From Roseateles oligotrophus (lineage in GTDB: Bacteria > Pseudomonadota > Gammaproteobacteria > Burkholderiales > Burkholderiaceae_C): a stretch of DNA of 64,000 bases. The notes beneath the pieces were generated by a model that was not told the DNA's origin, searched no databases, and worked only from the letters and a program-made list of their open reading frames with translations. Position 1 is the stretch's first letter; each line of letters begins with the position of its first letter. Position numbers and translations under genes: made by a program. Positions 55,606 through 64,000 of this stretch are shown one piece after another. Where the stretch lies: the NCBI RefSeq assembly GCF_025717515.1, contig NZ_JAJIRN010000003.1, forward strand, positions 62,001 to 126,000, given 5' to 3'.

Positions 55606-57494
55606 TTTTTCAGCAACTCCGCCACCCGTTCGCGCAGGAGTTCGGGGCTGACCTTGGCGGCCAATATTGGCGGCCCGGCCAGCAGGCCGACGCGACTGAG
55701 CAGACCGCGCCGGAACGGCCGGGTCATCGCCCCACCTTGCTCGACCCGCGAGAAGTAGGAGCCCCATAGATTCAGCAAGGCCATGGGCACGACGGGGATG
55801 TCGCCCTGGCCCTCCAGAATTTTCATAACGCCGCCCTTGAACGGCTGCAATTGGCCGTCGCGGGTGATGGCGCCTTCGGGGAAGATGCACAGCAACTCGC
55901 CCTCGGCCAGCACGCGCCGGGCTTCGCTGAAGGCGCGCTCATAGGTGTCGGGGTCGTCTTTTTGCGGCGCGATCGGGATCGCCTTGGCGAGACGGAACAA
56001 GGGGCCCAGCAGCGGGGTGCGGAAGATCTTGTGATCCATCAGGAAGCGGATCGGCCTCGGGCTGGCGGCCATCAAGAGCACCGCGTCGATGAAGGACACA
56101 TGGTTGCAGACCAGCAGCGCCGCGCCCTGCAAGGGGATATGTTCGTCGCCCTGCACCTTGAAGCGATAGATCAGCCGCGAGGCGATGAAGGCGACAAAGC
56201 GCAACAGGTATTCGGGCACCAGCATGAAGATGTAGAAAGCGACCACCGCATTGGCTAGGCCAACGGCCAGAAACAACTCGGGGATGCTCAGGCCCGCGCC
56301 GAGCAAGGCACCGGCCAACACCGAACTCGCGATCATGAAGAGCGCGTTGAGGATATTGTTGGCGGCAATGATGCGGGCCCGGTGGGTGGGCTGCGAGCGC
56401 AGCTGTATCAAGGCATACATGGGCACGCTGTAGAGGCCGGCGAACAGCGCCAACAGCGTCAGGTCAGCGAGCACACGCCAATGCGCGGGCATGGCCATGA
56501 ACTGCGCCAGACTCAGGCCGGCGCTGGGCGGCAGGCCGCGCGAGGCGAAGTAGAGGTCGATCGCGAACACGCTCATGCCGATTGCGCCGAGCGGCACCAG
56601 GCCGATCTCGACATGGCGGCGTGACAAGAACTCGCAGAGCAAAGAGCCCGTGCCAATGCCGATGGAAAAAACCACCAAGAGCATCGAGGCGACCTGCTCG
56701 TCGCCATGCAAAACCTGCTTGGCAAAGGCCGGGAAATTGGCGAGAAAGACGGCGCCGAAAAACCACATCCAGGAGATCCCCAGCAGCGAGCGGAAGACGC
56801 TCAGCTGTTGGCGGGCGAGTTGCAAATTGCGCCAGGTCTCGGTGAGCGGATTCCAGTTGATCTTGAGCTGCGGGTCGGTGGCGGGCGAGGCGGGAATGGC
56901 CTGGGCGCACAGTCGCCCGAGCAGCGCCACGGCCAGCGCCGCGATCGCCACATGGCGGGCGCCGACCAGCGGGGTGGCAATCAACAAGCCGCCCGCCACA
57001 TTGCCGAGCAGGATGGCCACAAAGGTGCCCATCTCGACGATGCCGTTGCCGCCGGTCAACTCGCGCTCGCTGAGCTGCTGCGGCAGATAGGCAAACTTGA
57101 CCGGGCCGAACAGCGTCGAGTGCAAGCCCATCAAGAACACGCAGGCCAGCAGCAAGGGAATGTTGCTGCTCAAAAAGCCCCAGGCCACCAGGGCCATGAT
57201 GGCGATTTCAAGATTCTTGACGAAGCGGATCAGCCGGGTCTTGTCGAACTTGTCGGCCAACTGGCCGCTGGTGGCCGAGAACAGCACAAAGGGCAGGATG
57301 AATAGCGCCCCTATCACCAGGCCGGCTTGGGTGGGCGGCAGCCAGTCCAGTTGCAGCTGATAGGTGATCAGTACGGTGAAGGCGAACTTGAACAAATTGT
57401 CATTACCGGCGCCGAGGAACTGGGTCCAGAAGAAGGGCGCGAAGCGGCGCTGGGTGAGCAGTTGAAACTGGCTGCTAGGTTCGGAATTGATCAT
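55602..57494 (-). CDS. LplT-like MFS transporter fused to PlsC-type acyltransferase
   Basis: A 630-residue fusion. Residues ~1-415 form an MFS transporter like the lysophospholipid flippase LplT (GAGNDNLFKFAFTVLITYQL, SATSGQLADKFDK, GPVKFAYLPQQLSERELTGG). Residues ~435-630 form a 1-acyl-glycerophosphate acyltransferase domain with NHVSFID near 461 and FPEGAITRDG. In Escherichia coli LplT works with the separate Aas protein; here flipping and re-acylation are joined, but the acyl-ACP synthetase part of Aas is absent. It would recycle lysophospholipids at the inner membrane. A closely related transporter without the acyltransferase is encoded at 58938-60272. Confidence 0.93.
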   Translation of the reverse strand: MINSEPSSQFQLLTQRRFAPFFWTQFLGAGNDNLFKFAFTVLITYQLQLDWLPPTQAGLVIGALFILPFVLFSATSGQLADKFDKTRLIRFVKNLEIAIMALVAWGFLSSNIPLLLACVFLMGLHSTLFGPVKFAYLPQQLSERELTGGNGIVEMGTFVAILLGNVAGGLLIATPLVGARHVAIAALAVALLGRLCAQAIPASPATDPQLKINWNPLTETWRNLQLARQQLSVFRSLLGISWMWFFGAVFLANFPAFAKQVLHGDEQVASMLLVVFSIGIGTGSLLCEFLSRRHVEIGLVPLGAIGMSVFAIDLYFASRGLPPSAGLSLAQFMAMPAHWRVLADLTLLALFAGLYSVPMYALIQLRSQPTHRARIIAANNILNALFMIASSVLAGALLGAGLSIPELFLAVGLANAVVAFYIFMLVPEYLLRFVAFIASRLIYRFKVQGDEHIPLQGAALLVCNHVSFIDAVLLMAASPRPIRFLMDHKIFRTPLLGPLFRLAKAIPIAPQKDDPDTYERAFSEARRVLAEGELLCIFPEGAITRDGQLQPFKGGVMKILEGQGDIPVVPMALLNLWGSYFSRVEQGGAMTRPFRRGLLSRVGLLAGPPILAAKVSPELLRERVAELLKN

Positions 57495-57505
57495 CGTCGA
57501 GGGGC

Positions 57506-58300
57506 TTATTGCTGGACCAATTCGAGCCCTTGACTCAGGCCGGCGCGCGGCAACCAGTCGAACAAGGAATCGGCGGTGATGGTTTCGATGTGACCGGCCA
57601 AGCGCCTGGCCATCGGGTGATCGTCAAACGCGACATTGGCCATGCCGACGCGGGCGCCCAGGCGGGTGGCGGTGGACAGCTGCAGGTCGCTGGGGCGGTA
57701 GCCCTTCGCCTTCAGCCAGCCTTGCGCCGCGGCGCGACCCTGCAGCTCCGGTGCGGCCGCGCTGGCCAGCGTCTCCAGCACCCATTGATTGCTCTGCTGA
57801 TAGGTTTGCGCCCAGGCGTAGGCCACCATGCTGTAACGCGGCTCATGCAGCGCGCTGGCGCGGCCGTTGTCGCGCAGCACCGGCAGCAGCGCGGCCTGCA
57901 GCTCGGGCTTTAGCGCGACGTAGGCGGCCGCATAGCGATGCGGGCGGTCAAGGAAGAATTCGCCCAGACCTTGCCGATACAAATCGCCCTTGGCGCTGCC
58001 GCATTGATTGAGCTTGTGCAGCACGCGCCAGACCGGCTTGCTGTCCAGCTGTTCGCGATAGGCGAAGCCGAGATGCGACCATTGCACGCCATACTTGCTC
58101 AGGTCCTGACCCGCCCGCGCCAACACCAGCACCTGCGCACCGCTGGCGTCGAGTTGACGCGCCGTGGCCTGGGCCAGATTCATGCCGCGCTCGATCTGCA
58201 GAGGGCTGAGCGGCTTGTCCTCACAAGACCTGCCGGCCAGCGCCGGGCCGGCGAGCGCCAGCAGGGGCAAGCAGGCGGCCAGTCGGCTAGCCGATTTCAT
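57506..58300 (-). CDS. DUF2145 family exported protein
   Basis: A 264-residue protein with signal peptide MKSASRLAACLPLLALAGPA (cleavage near LAG) and a body matching DUF2145-type proteins, with GRSCEDKPLSPLQIERGMNL, WSHLGFAYRE, KLNQCGSAKGDLYRQGLGEF and a C-terminal FDDHPMARRLAGHIETITAD. The family is uncharacterised; the spaced Cys/His residues recall NlpC/P60-like hydrolases, but I cannot confirm this. It overlaps the small upstream gene by one base (TGATG) and lies 11 bp before the MFS-acyltransferase gene. Confidence 0.82.
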   Translation of the reverse strand: MKSASRLAACLPLLALAGPALAGRSCEDKPLSPLQIERGMNLAQATARQLDASGAQVLVLARAGQDLSKYGVQWSHLGFAYREQLDSKPVWRVLHKLNQCGSAKGDLYRQGLGEFFLDRPHRYAAAYVALKPELQAALLPVLRDNGRASALHEPRYSMVAYAWAQTYQQSNQWVLETLASAAAPELQGRAAAQGWLKAKGYRPSDLQLSTATRLGARVGMANVAFDDHPMARRLAGHIETITADSLFDWLPRAGLSQGLELVQQ

Positions 58301-58722
58301 CAGCGGGTGACGCGTTCGTTATAGAGCAGCGAGGCACCGATCTCGTTCGGAATGAAGGCGATGGCAGCACCGGCGGCCGAGAGCACATAGCCGCTGCCGA
58401 TCACGCTGACCACCACCGCCGTGCCGACCGAGAGGGCCGCGCCGGCCAGCAGTTGCGAAGCGAACATCACGCTGACCCTTGCGCCGTCCGAGGCCCGTTC
58501 CAGCACCCAGACCGTGCCCTTGGCCGTGGACTCGATTGCGACCACGGTCAGGCTCACGCCGGCCGACAACAGCAAGACCGGCGCGGCCACCGAGATCGCC
58601 ACCGGCAGCATCGACAGGGCGCTGGCCTCGGAGGCGGTGGACTGCGCTTGAGCGCCCGTCTGAGCCAGTGGGCTCAGGAGCAAGGCGGCGATCAGGGTTA
58701 AAAGTGGCTTGCGTGATTGCAT
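58300..58722 (-). CDS. Small exported membrane-associated protein paired with DUF2145
   Basis: A 140-residue protein with a signal peptide (LLTLIAALLLSPLAQTGAQA) and two further hydrophobic stretches (VAISVAAPVLLLSAGVSL, VGTAVVVSVIGSGYVLSA). The ATG at 58722 is preferred because GGAG lies six bases upstream; an ATG four codons earlier has none. It is translationally coupled to the DUF2145 gene by a TGATG junction, so the two products probably act together. No function is known. Confidence 0.75.
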   Translation of the reverse strand: MQSRKPLLTLIAALLLSPLAQTGAQAQSTASEASALSMLPVAISVAAPVLLLSAGVSLTVVAIESTAKGTVWVLERASDGARVSVMFASQLLAGAALSVGTAVVVSVIGSGYVLSAAGAAIAFIPNEIGASLLYNERVTR

Positions 58723-58937
58723 GAGCGTCTCCATGAGCAGCTATCGGGTTGGTTGCCGACAAAACCACCGGAACTTCGGGATTTCGGAATTTCGATCAGG
58801 GGCGGCTTTTGCCTGGCGGGCTGAGTTCTTGCTGCCCATCTTGTCGCATGTCGCGTCCGCGAAGGGGAAATCCGGCCATGTGGCCGCTCGCGCGCCGCCC
58901 GGTATTGAATTCCGCTACCGGCTTGGCCCTGCCTGCT

Positions 58938-60272
58938 TCAAGCCTGCGCCGAAGTGAACAAGGCCTGGAAGCGCTGCAAATACTCGGGTGCACGCACGAA
59001 CACATACAAGCTAACGACCAGATTGGCCAGACCAACCGCCAGGAACAGCTCGGGGATGGTGAAACCAAAACTGCCCAGCAACACGCCGGCCAGCAGCGAG
59101 CTAACGATCATGAACAGCGCATTGAGAATATTGTTGGCGGCGATGATGCGGGCGCGGTGGCTGGGCTGCGAGCGCAGCTGGATCAAGGCATACATGGGCA
59201 CGCTGTAGAGGCCGGTGAACAGCGCCAGCAGGCCCAGGTCGGCCAGTACCCGCCAATGCTCGGGGTGCGAGAAGAACTCGTTCAGGCCCATCAGCACCGG
59301 CTTGGTCGACAGGCCACGCGAAGCGAAGTAGAGGTCGATGGAGAAAAGCGTCATGCCGATCGCCCCGACCGGCACCAGGCCGATCTCGACCGAGTGCCGC
59401 GACAGCCGCTCGCACAGCAACGAGCCGATGCCGATGCCGAGCGAGAACATCACCAGCAGCGCGGTGGCCACCTGCGCGTCACCATGCAAGACCTCTTTGG
59501 CAAAGGCCGGGAAGCTGCTCAGATAGACCGCGCCGAAAAACCACATCCAGGAGATGCCCAGGAGCGAGCGGAACACCACCGGCACCTCGCGGGACAGCTT
59601 CAAATTGCGCCAGGTTTCGGTGAAAGGATTCCAGTTGATCTTGAGCTTGGGGTCGGTGGCCGGGCAGGCCGGAATGAACTGCGCCAGCAAGCGGCCAACC
59701 ACGGCGGCCACCAGACAGGCGATGGCGACATTGCGTGCGCCGACCTCGGGCATCGCGATCAGCAGGCCGCCGAAGACCTGGCCCAACAGGATCGCCACAA
59801 ACGTGCCCATCTCGACCATGCCGTTGCCGCCCATCAGCTCGCGCTCGCTCAACTGCTGCGGCAGGTAGGCGTATTTGACCGGGCCAAACAGCGTCGAGTG
59901 CAAACCCATCAGCAAGACGCAGGCCAAGAGCATGGGGACATTGGTCGTTAGGTAGCCCCAAGCGGCCAGCGCCATGATGGCCACCTCGATCGACTTGACG
60001 AAGCGCATCAGGCGGTGTTTTTCCAGCTTGTCGGCCAACTGCCCGCTGGTGGCGGAGAACAACACATAGGGCAGGATGAACAGCGCGTTGATCAGCAGCC
60101 CGGCCTGCGAGGCCGGCAACCAGTCCAATTGGAGCTGGTAAGTAATCAGGATGATGAGCGGGAACTTGAACAGATTGTCATTGCCGGCGTTGAGAAATTG
60201 CACCCAGAAATAGGGCGCAAAACGGCGCTGGCCAAGCAGCGCAAATTGACTGTTAGGTTTTTGGGGATTCAT
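58938..60272 (-). CDS. LplT-like MFS transporter
   Basis: A 444-residue MFS transporter nearly superimposable by eye on the N-terminal part of the fusion at 55602-57494 (AGNDNLFKFPLIILITYQLQ, GPVKYAYLPQQLSERELMGG, LRSQPSHRARIIAANNILNA), but ending just after the last helix with no acyltransferase. The ATG at 60272 gives MNPQKPNSQFALL, aligned with the paralogue's start. It is 4 bp after the CAAX-like gene, so both are co-transcribed. A lysophospholipid flippase role is inferred from LplT. Confidence 0.9.
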   Translation of the reverse strand: MNPQKPNSQFALLGQRRFAPYFWVQFLNAGNDNLFKFPLIILITYQLQLDWLPASQAGLLINALFILPYVLFSATSGQLADKLEKHRLMRFVKSIEVAIMALAAWGYLTTNVPMLLACVLLMGLHSTLFGPVKYAYLPQQLSERELMGGNGMVEMGTFVAILLGQVFGGLLIAMPEVGARNVAIACLVAAVVGRLLAQFIPACPATDPKLKINWNPFTETWRNLKLSREVPVVFRSLLGISWMWFFGAVYLSSFPAFAKEVLHGDAQVATALLVMFSLGIGIGSLLCERLSRHSVEIGLVPVGAIGMTLFSIDLYFASRGLSTKPVLMGLNEFFSHPEHWRVLADLGLLALFTGLYSVPMYALIQLRSQPSHRARIIAANNILNALFMIVSSLLAGVLLGSFGFTIPELFLAVGLANLVVSLYVFVRAPEYLQRFQALFTSAQA

Positions 60273-60276
60273 TGGT

Positions 60277-60945
60277 TTACCAAAATTGCCATTGACCGCT
60301 GTGTACCACCCAGATGCCGAGCACGCCATTGGTCACGGCATGCGCGATCACGGCCGTCCAGAGCTTGCCGGTGCGGATATAGAGCCAGGCGTAGGCGAGG
60401 CCGGCGACAACGGCGCCCAGCCACAGCGTATGCGCCAGCATGAAGACAAAGGTCGACAGCACGATGGCCTTGATGCCGACGCGCCGCGGGTCAACGGTCT
60501 CGAATTTCGGTCTCTCGACCCAGCGCATCAAGAAGCTGCGCCAGAACAACTCCTCCATCACCGGCACGATCAGGGCGGCGCCGCACCAGCGCAGCGCGAT
60601 CAAGGGCCAGATCAAGCGGCCTTGCTCATCCAGCGGCAGGAAGCTGGCGGTCGGCTCGCCGAGTTGCATCCAGGGCGCATCGAGATGGATCCAGAGTCCG
60701 AACACGATGACGCCGACGGCCACGCTGAGTAGCGATTCCCGCACGCTCGGGAAGTTCTGGCGGGTCAGCTCGCCGTAATCGAGCCAGAACCAGGCCAGCA
60801 AGCCGCCGACCACCAGCACGCTGACGCCGTAGACATAGCGTGGGTCCAGGCCGGAGCTTTCCGGCAAAAAACCCCGCAGGGCCAACAGGGCCATGAAGGC
60901 GGCAAATGGAATAGAGCGGGCCAGAGCGGCGGGGCTGAGGTTCAT
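60277..60945 (-). CDS. CAAX prenyl protease-related protein, exosortase/PEP-CTERM-associated type
   Basis: A 222-residue polytopic membrane protein of the CPBP intramembrane-protease family. The EExxxR motif is in VPVMEELFWRSFLMRW (near residue 131), and the two conserved histidines are in FMLAHTLWLG and AVIAHAVTNGVLG. The N-terminus (RSIPFAAFMALLALRGFLPE) and overall length match the subgroup that occurs with exosortase systems (TIGR03008 type). This fits with the PEP-CTERM protein at 26713, though no exosortase is in the window. The ATG at 60945 replaces a longer frame lacking family similarity. Confidence 0.85.
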   Translation of the reverse strand: MNLSPAALARSIPFAAFMALLALRGFLPESSGLDPRYVYGVSVLVVGGLLAWFWLDYGELTRQNFPSVRESLLSVAVGVIVFGLWIHLDAPWMQLGEPTASFLPLDEQGRLIWPLIALRWCGAALIVPVMEELFWRSFLMRWVERPKFETVDPRRVGIKAIVLSTFVFMLAHTLWLGAVVAGLAYAWLYIRTGKLWTAVIAHAVTNGVLGIWVVHSGQWQFW

Positions 60946-61053
60946 CGTGGGTCTTGCTCGCGGCGGCCGCGTCGGAACGGAAGAGGCCGCAAGCCTACCT
61001 TGATTTGATGACAAACCCAGCAGTGAAAGCCCCAGTTCGGGGGGCGAGCCGGC

Positions 61054-61911
61054 TCAAGAGCTGCGCTGCTCCAGCAGGAAGTTAGCCCCATCGTACTGGC
61101 CGAGCTTGTCGACCAGATAAGGCATGCAGGCCTGCAGATCGTCATGCAGCGTGAACGGTGGGTTGATCACGAACATGCCGCTGCCTAGCATGCCAAAGCC
61201 ACGGATATCGGATTGCTGCTGCACGGTCAGGCGCACATGCAGCCAGCCCTTCTTTGCGCTCGCGTCGGCGGCGGCCTTGAGCCGCTGCGCCAGTTGTGCC
61301 GATTCCAGCAGTTGCAGCTGCGGATACCAGATCAGGAACACACCGTCGGCGAAGCGCTCGAGGCCTTCGCGCACGGCGGTCAGCACCTTGGCGTAGTCGG
61401 TCTTCAACTCATAGGACGGATCCATCAGCACGACGCCGCGGCGCGAGGGCGGCGGCAACTCGGCGCGCAGCGCGGCGAAACCGTCTTTGTCGCTGACCTG
61501 GGTATGGGGTCGGGTCGACAGATAGGTTTCCAGAATACGGAAATCGGTGGGGTGCAACTCATGCACGCGCAGCCTGTCTTCTTCGCGCATGATCAAGTTG
61601 GCGATGCCGGGCGAGCCTGGGTATTGGCGCAGCTGGCCGTCGGTGTTGAAGGCGCGCACCAGCTCCATATAGTTGGCCAGCGGCGCGGGCAGGTCTTTGG
61701 CGTCCCACAGGCGCGAAACACCCTGCACATACTCGCCCTTTTTCTGCGCGTACTGGCCTTCGATCGAATAGCCGCCGGCACCGGCGTGGGTGTCGACCAG
61801 CGTGTAGGGCTTGTCTTTTTCGCCCATATAGCGAAGCACCTGAGTCAGGATCAGGTGTTTGAGAACATCGGCATGGTTACCGGCGTGGAAGGCGTGTCTG
61901 TAGGCGAGCAT
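61054..61911 (-). CDS. rlmJ: 23S rRNA (adenine(2030)-N6)-methyltransferase RlmJ
   Basis: A 285-residue RlmJ. The N-terminus MLAYRHAFHAGNHADVLKHL is nearly invariant in the family. The SAM-binding segment THAGAGGYSI and motif IV VVLMDPSYELK follow. Motif IV reads DPSYE where Escherichia coli RlmJ has DPPYE. It methylates A2030 of 23S rRNA. It is a single gene 29 bp upstream of nothing obvious on this strand; the CAAX-like gene follows after 108 bp. Confidence 0.95.
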   Translation of the reverse strand: MLAYRHAFHAGNHADVLKHLILTQVLRYMGEKDKPYTLVDTHAGAGGYSIEGQYAQKKGEYVQGVSRLWDAKDLPAPLANYMELVRAFNTDGQLRQYPGSPGIANLIMREEDRLRVHELHPTDFRILETYLSTRPHTQVSDKDGFAALRAELPPPSRRGVVLMDPSYELKTDYAKVLTAVREGLERFADGVFLIWYPQLQLLESAQLAQRLKAAADASAKKGWLHVRLTVQQQSDIRGFGMLGSGMFVINPPFTLHDDLQACMPYLVDKLGQYDGANFLLEQRSS

Positions 61912-61939
61912 GGGCGAATTTTAGGCTGTGTGGCCGCCT

Positions 61940-63079
61940 TCAAGGATATTGAATTGCGCCGGGGTGCAGGGGCGGGCGAATCAGCGGGCTGCTGGCGCGT
62001 GGATGTTGATACTGCCGCGTCGGCCTCAACTCGGCCGCCAAGCTCACCGCGCTGTTGCGCAAGGGCGATAGTGTCGGCAGCGCGTAGCCGCTGGCGGCGC
62101 CCAGCTGATCCAGGTTCAGCCGCGGGTTGTGGCGCCATTCGCCCAGCGCATCGTCCCCGAGGCTGCCGGCGCCGGCGATCAAATTATTGATGATGCGCAC
62201 CCGCACATCGGCCTTCGAGACGCGCAGCAGCGGGCTGTTGTGCGGCCGCAGATTGACCAGGGTGTTGTGAATCAGGTCGAGCTCGTTGCGTGGCCAAACA
62301 TAGCCCTCAACGCCATAGGAAATCATCAAGGGGTTGTCGGTCTGCGCGTTTTGATCCAGCACATTGCCCATCACCGTGGCCTGGCCGCCGTTTGGGAATT
62401 CCAATTCATAACTGGCCGTCCCGCCGGCTTCGTCGCTCAGGCGGTTGTAGAGAATCAGGTTCTGCGCTGCGCGGCTTTTCAGCAGATGACCGCGTTCGGC
62501 GTGATGAAAATAGCAGGCGCTGACCGTCAGCCTGGCGATGCGGCCGACGTAGAGCAGGTGGCTGAAGGTGTTGTCGCGGTGGCCGTAGGAGAACTCGCAA
62601 CCTTCGAGTTCCAGCCGGGCCTGCTCGTCGTTATTGGTCAACAAGCCCATTTCGCAGCGCGTGAAGCTGCAGTCGCGCACCAGCAGCGAGCCGGTCTCGA
62701 AGCGAATGCCGGCGCCGATGCCGTCGGGCACCTTGGCGTCGATGAAGTCGAAGCCGCTGATCTCCACGCCTCTGCCGTTGACGACAAAAATGCCCTTGCC
62801 GCGCGCATGTGCACCTTGCGCCAGCAAGCGAACGCGGCCACCCACGGCGACCAGGCGCAAATGGTTTTGCGTCCAATTGGCCACATCGCCGACATAGTCG
62901 CCGGCCTGAACCTCGACAAGGTCGCCATCACGCGCCAGCCGAGAGGCTTCGGCCAGGCTGTGTATCGACTCATTGGGGCCGACGCGCAAGACTCGGGCGG
63001 GCGCAGGCCAAGCGCGCTGCAGGGGGCTTAGCGCAAAGGCGGCCAGCAGGCCACGGCGAATATGGTGATCGGGTTTCAT
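61940..63079 (-). CDS. Exported right-handed beta-helix protein
   Basis: A 379-residue protein. The signal region (HIRRGLLAAFALSPLQRAWP) contains an RR before the hydrophobic core and might use the Tat route. A parallel beta-helix of pectate-lyase type follows, with short repeats such as GRGVEISGFDFIDAKVPDGI, GSLLVRDCSFTRCEMGLLTN and NLILYNRLSDEAGGTASYEL. No catalytic residues could be assigned; a polysaccharide-binding or lyase role is possible. The ATG at 63079 was chosen over one 75 bp upstream because it begins the signal peptide. It is divergent from the Old Yellow Enzyme gene. Confidence 0.82.
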   Translation of the reverse strand: MKPDHHIRRGLLAAFALSPLQRAWPAPARVLRVGPNESIHSLAEASRLARDGDLVEVQAGDYVGDVANWTQNHLRLVAVGGRVRLLAQGAHARGKGIFVVNGRGVEISGFDFIDAKVPDGIGAGIRFETGSLLVRDCSFTRCEMGLLTNNDEQARLELEGCEFSYGHRDNTFSHLLYVGRIARLTVSACYFHHAERGHLLKSRAAQNLILYNRLSDEAGGTASYELEFPNGGQATVMGNVLDQNAQTDNPLMISYGVEGYVWPRNELDLIHNTLVNLRPHNSPLLRVSKADVRVRIINNLIAGAGSLGDDALGEWRHNPRLNLDQLGAASGYALPTLSPLRNSAVSLAAELRPTRQYQHPRASSPLIRPPLHPGAIQYP

Positions 63080-63157
63080 GGGCTTGGCGGAGTCTAGCCT
63101 TGGCGCGACCAAGAAAATCCGTATAGGCTCTTCACCTTTGCAAAACCAGCCCATTCA

Positions 63158-64000
63158 ATGCCCAGCCTCTTCGACCCCATCCAAATCGGCGATCTGTCGC
63201 TCGCCAATCGCATCGTCATGGCGCCGCTGACGCGCAGCCGCGCACCGGGCCTGGTGCCCAATGACTTGATGGTCGAGTATTACCGCCAGCGCGCCACGGC
63301 CGGCCTGATCATCAGCGAGGGCACGCAAATCTGCGCCGAAGGTCAGGGTTACTTCGATACGCCCGGCATCCACACGCCGGAGCAAGTGGCCGGCTGGCGG
63401 CGCGTCACCGACGCCGTGCATGCGGCGGGCGGCAAGATCGCCGCGCAGCTTTGGCATGTCGGACGGATCTCGCATTGCGATTTCCAGCCCGAAGGCCGAG
63501 CGCCGGTCTCCAGCACCGCGCGCGCCGCGGTCGGCAACGCACGCACACCAACAGGCGTCAAGCCGCTGTCCACGCCGCATGCGCTGAGCACGGCCGAGGT
63601 CGGCGCCGTAGTGCAGCAATTCGCCCATGCCGCACGCTGTGCGATGGAGGCGGGCTTCGACGCGGTGGAGGTGCATGGCGCCAACAGCTATCTGATCGAT
63701 CAATTCCTCCACGACAGCATCAATGACAGAAGTGATGTCTATGGCGGCTCGCTCGAGAACCGGGCGCGCTTCGTGTTGGAAGTGATGACGGCGGTGGCCG
63801 GGGCCATCGGCGCCGGGCGCACGGGGCTGCGCCTGAGTCCGGTCAACTTGGCCAGCACGCCGGCCGGTTGCGACTCACAGGTGCAGGCGCTGTACAACCA
63901 TGTGGCCGAGCGACTCGCGCCGCTGGGCCTGGCGTTTTTGCATGTGGTGGAGGGCCAGACCGGCGGTGAGCGCGACGCAACGCCGTTCGATTACCAGGCC
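63158..64000 (+). CDS. nemA: Old Yellow Enzyme family ene-reductase (3' truncated by window edge)
   Basis: 281 residues are visible of an expected ~360. FMN-dependent NADH:flavin oxidoreductase of the NemA/xenobiotic-reductase group: MPSLFDPIQIGDLSLANRIV, MAPLTRSRA, AAQLWHVGRISH, HGANSYLIDQFLHDSINDR and YGGSLENRARFVLEV. The His/Asn substrate pair HGAN and the FMN-binding segments are intact. It reduces activated alkenes, nitrate esters and nitro compounds. The gene is divergent from the beta-helix protein gene with 78 bp between. Confidence 0.95.
   Translation, partial: MPSLFDPIQIGDLSLANRIVMAPLTRSRAPGLVPNDLMVEYYRQRATAGLIISEGTQICAEGQGYFDTPGIHTPEQVAGWRRVTDAVHAAGGKIAAQLWHVGRISHCDFQPEGRAPVSSTARAAVGNARTPTGVKPLSTPHALSTAEVGAVVQQFAHAARCAMEAGFDAVEVHGANSYLIDQFLHDSINDRSDVYGGSLENRARFVLEVMTAVAGAIGAGRTGLRLSPVNLASTPAGCDSQVQALYNHVAERLAPLGLAFLHVVEGQTGGERDATPFDYQA

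Overview
The window is dense, GC-rich Gram-negative chromosomal DNA. Several features point to a betaproteobacterium of the order Burkholderiales, probably a free-living aquatic or soil relative of Leptothrix, Rubrivivax or Roseateles. These are the codon use, a PEP-CTERM protein with an exosortase-associated CAAX-like membrane protein, TonB and DUF4331 genes, an LplT-like transporter fused to a PlsC domain, and a queA/tgt/trhP/rlmJ housekeeping set. The genus is inference. No rRNA, tRNA or CRISPR was seen.

Layout. 1-4932: the 3' part of an ABC importer operon of the Fe(III)/hexose-phosphate/phosphonate type (binding protein, fused double permease, ATPase) followed by a LysR regulator. 4956-11727 (minus): a complete beta-glucoside operon (binding protein, two permeases, GH1 beta-glucosidase, MalK-type ATPase). 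Its promoter (TTGACA-17-TACATT) is followed at once by a perfect LacI-type operator, and a LacI regulator gene lies just upstream. 11763-14711: a GGDEF/EAL protein with a periplasmic binding-protein sensor.

14933-22290 is the most interesting locus. A minus-strand operon (DUF4331 protein, tiny lipoprotein, TPR protein, HupE/UreJ membrane protein) is divergent from a TonB-dependent receptor with a histidine-rich plug segment. The two directions share a mirrored promoter, TGCATCC-N16-CGTAT on each strand, which looks like a dedicated ECF-sigma switch. I read this as a candidate undescribed envelope uptake system, possibly for a metal.

23886-30360 is an accessory island between the convergent genes trhP and recG. 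It is visibly less GC-rich and is bounded by inverted, degenerate IS21-like end repeats. It carries an unknown polytopic membrane protein, a PEP-CTERM surface protein built from 639-bp tandem repeats that look identical, and a small secreted protein.

30361-49450: recG; a PKD/Ycf48-repeat lipoprotein; an eRF1-like/DksA-like pair behind an FNR/ANR-type box; queA; an aromatic aminotransferase; a hydrolase; dacB; a FIST / hybrid kinase / HD-GYP signalling operon; an agmatinase; a SRAP protein; an IMPACT protein; and a family-3 solute-binding protein. 49677-53907: an operon of MacB/LolDE-like ATPase and permease, a LolA-like periplasmic protein and an outer-membrane protein, which together look like a trans-envelope lipid or lipoprotein route. 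53930-64000: tgt, a small membrane protein, two recently related LplT-like transporters (one fused to an acyltransferase) flanking a DUF2145 pair, the exosortase-associated CAAX-like protein, rlmJ, a beta-helix protein, and the 5' part of an Old Yellow Enzyme gene.

Starts were moved inward where a signal peptide, ribosome site or family N-terminus argued for it.
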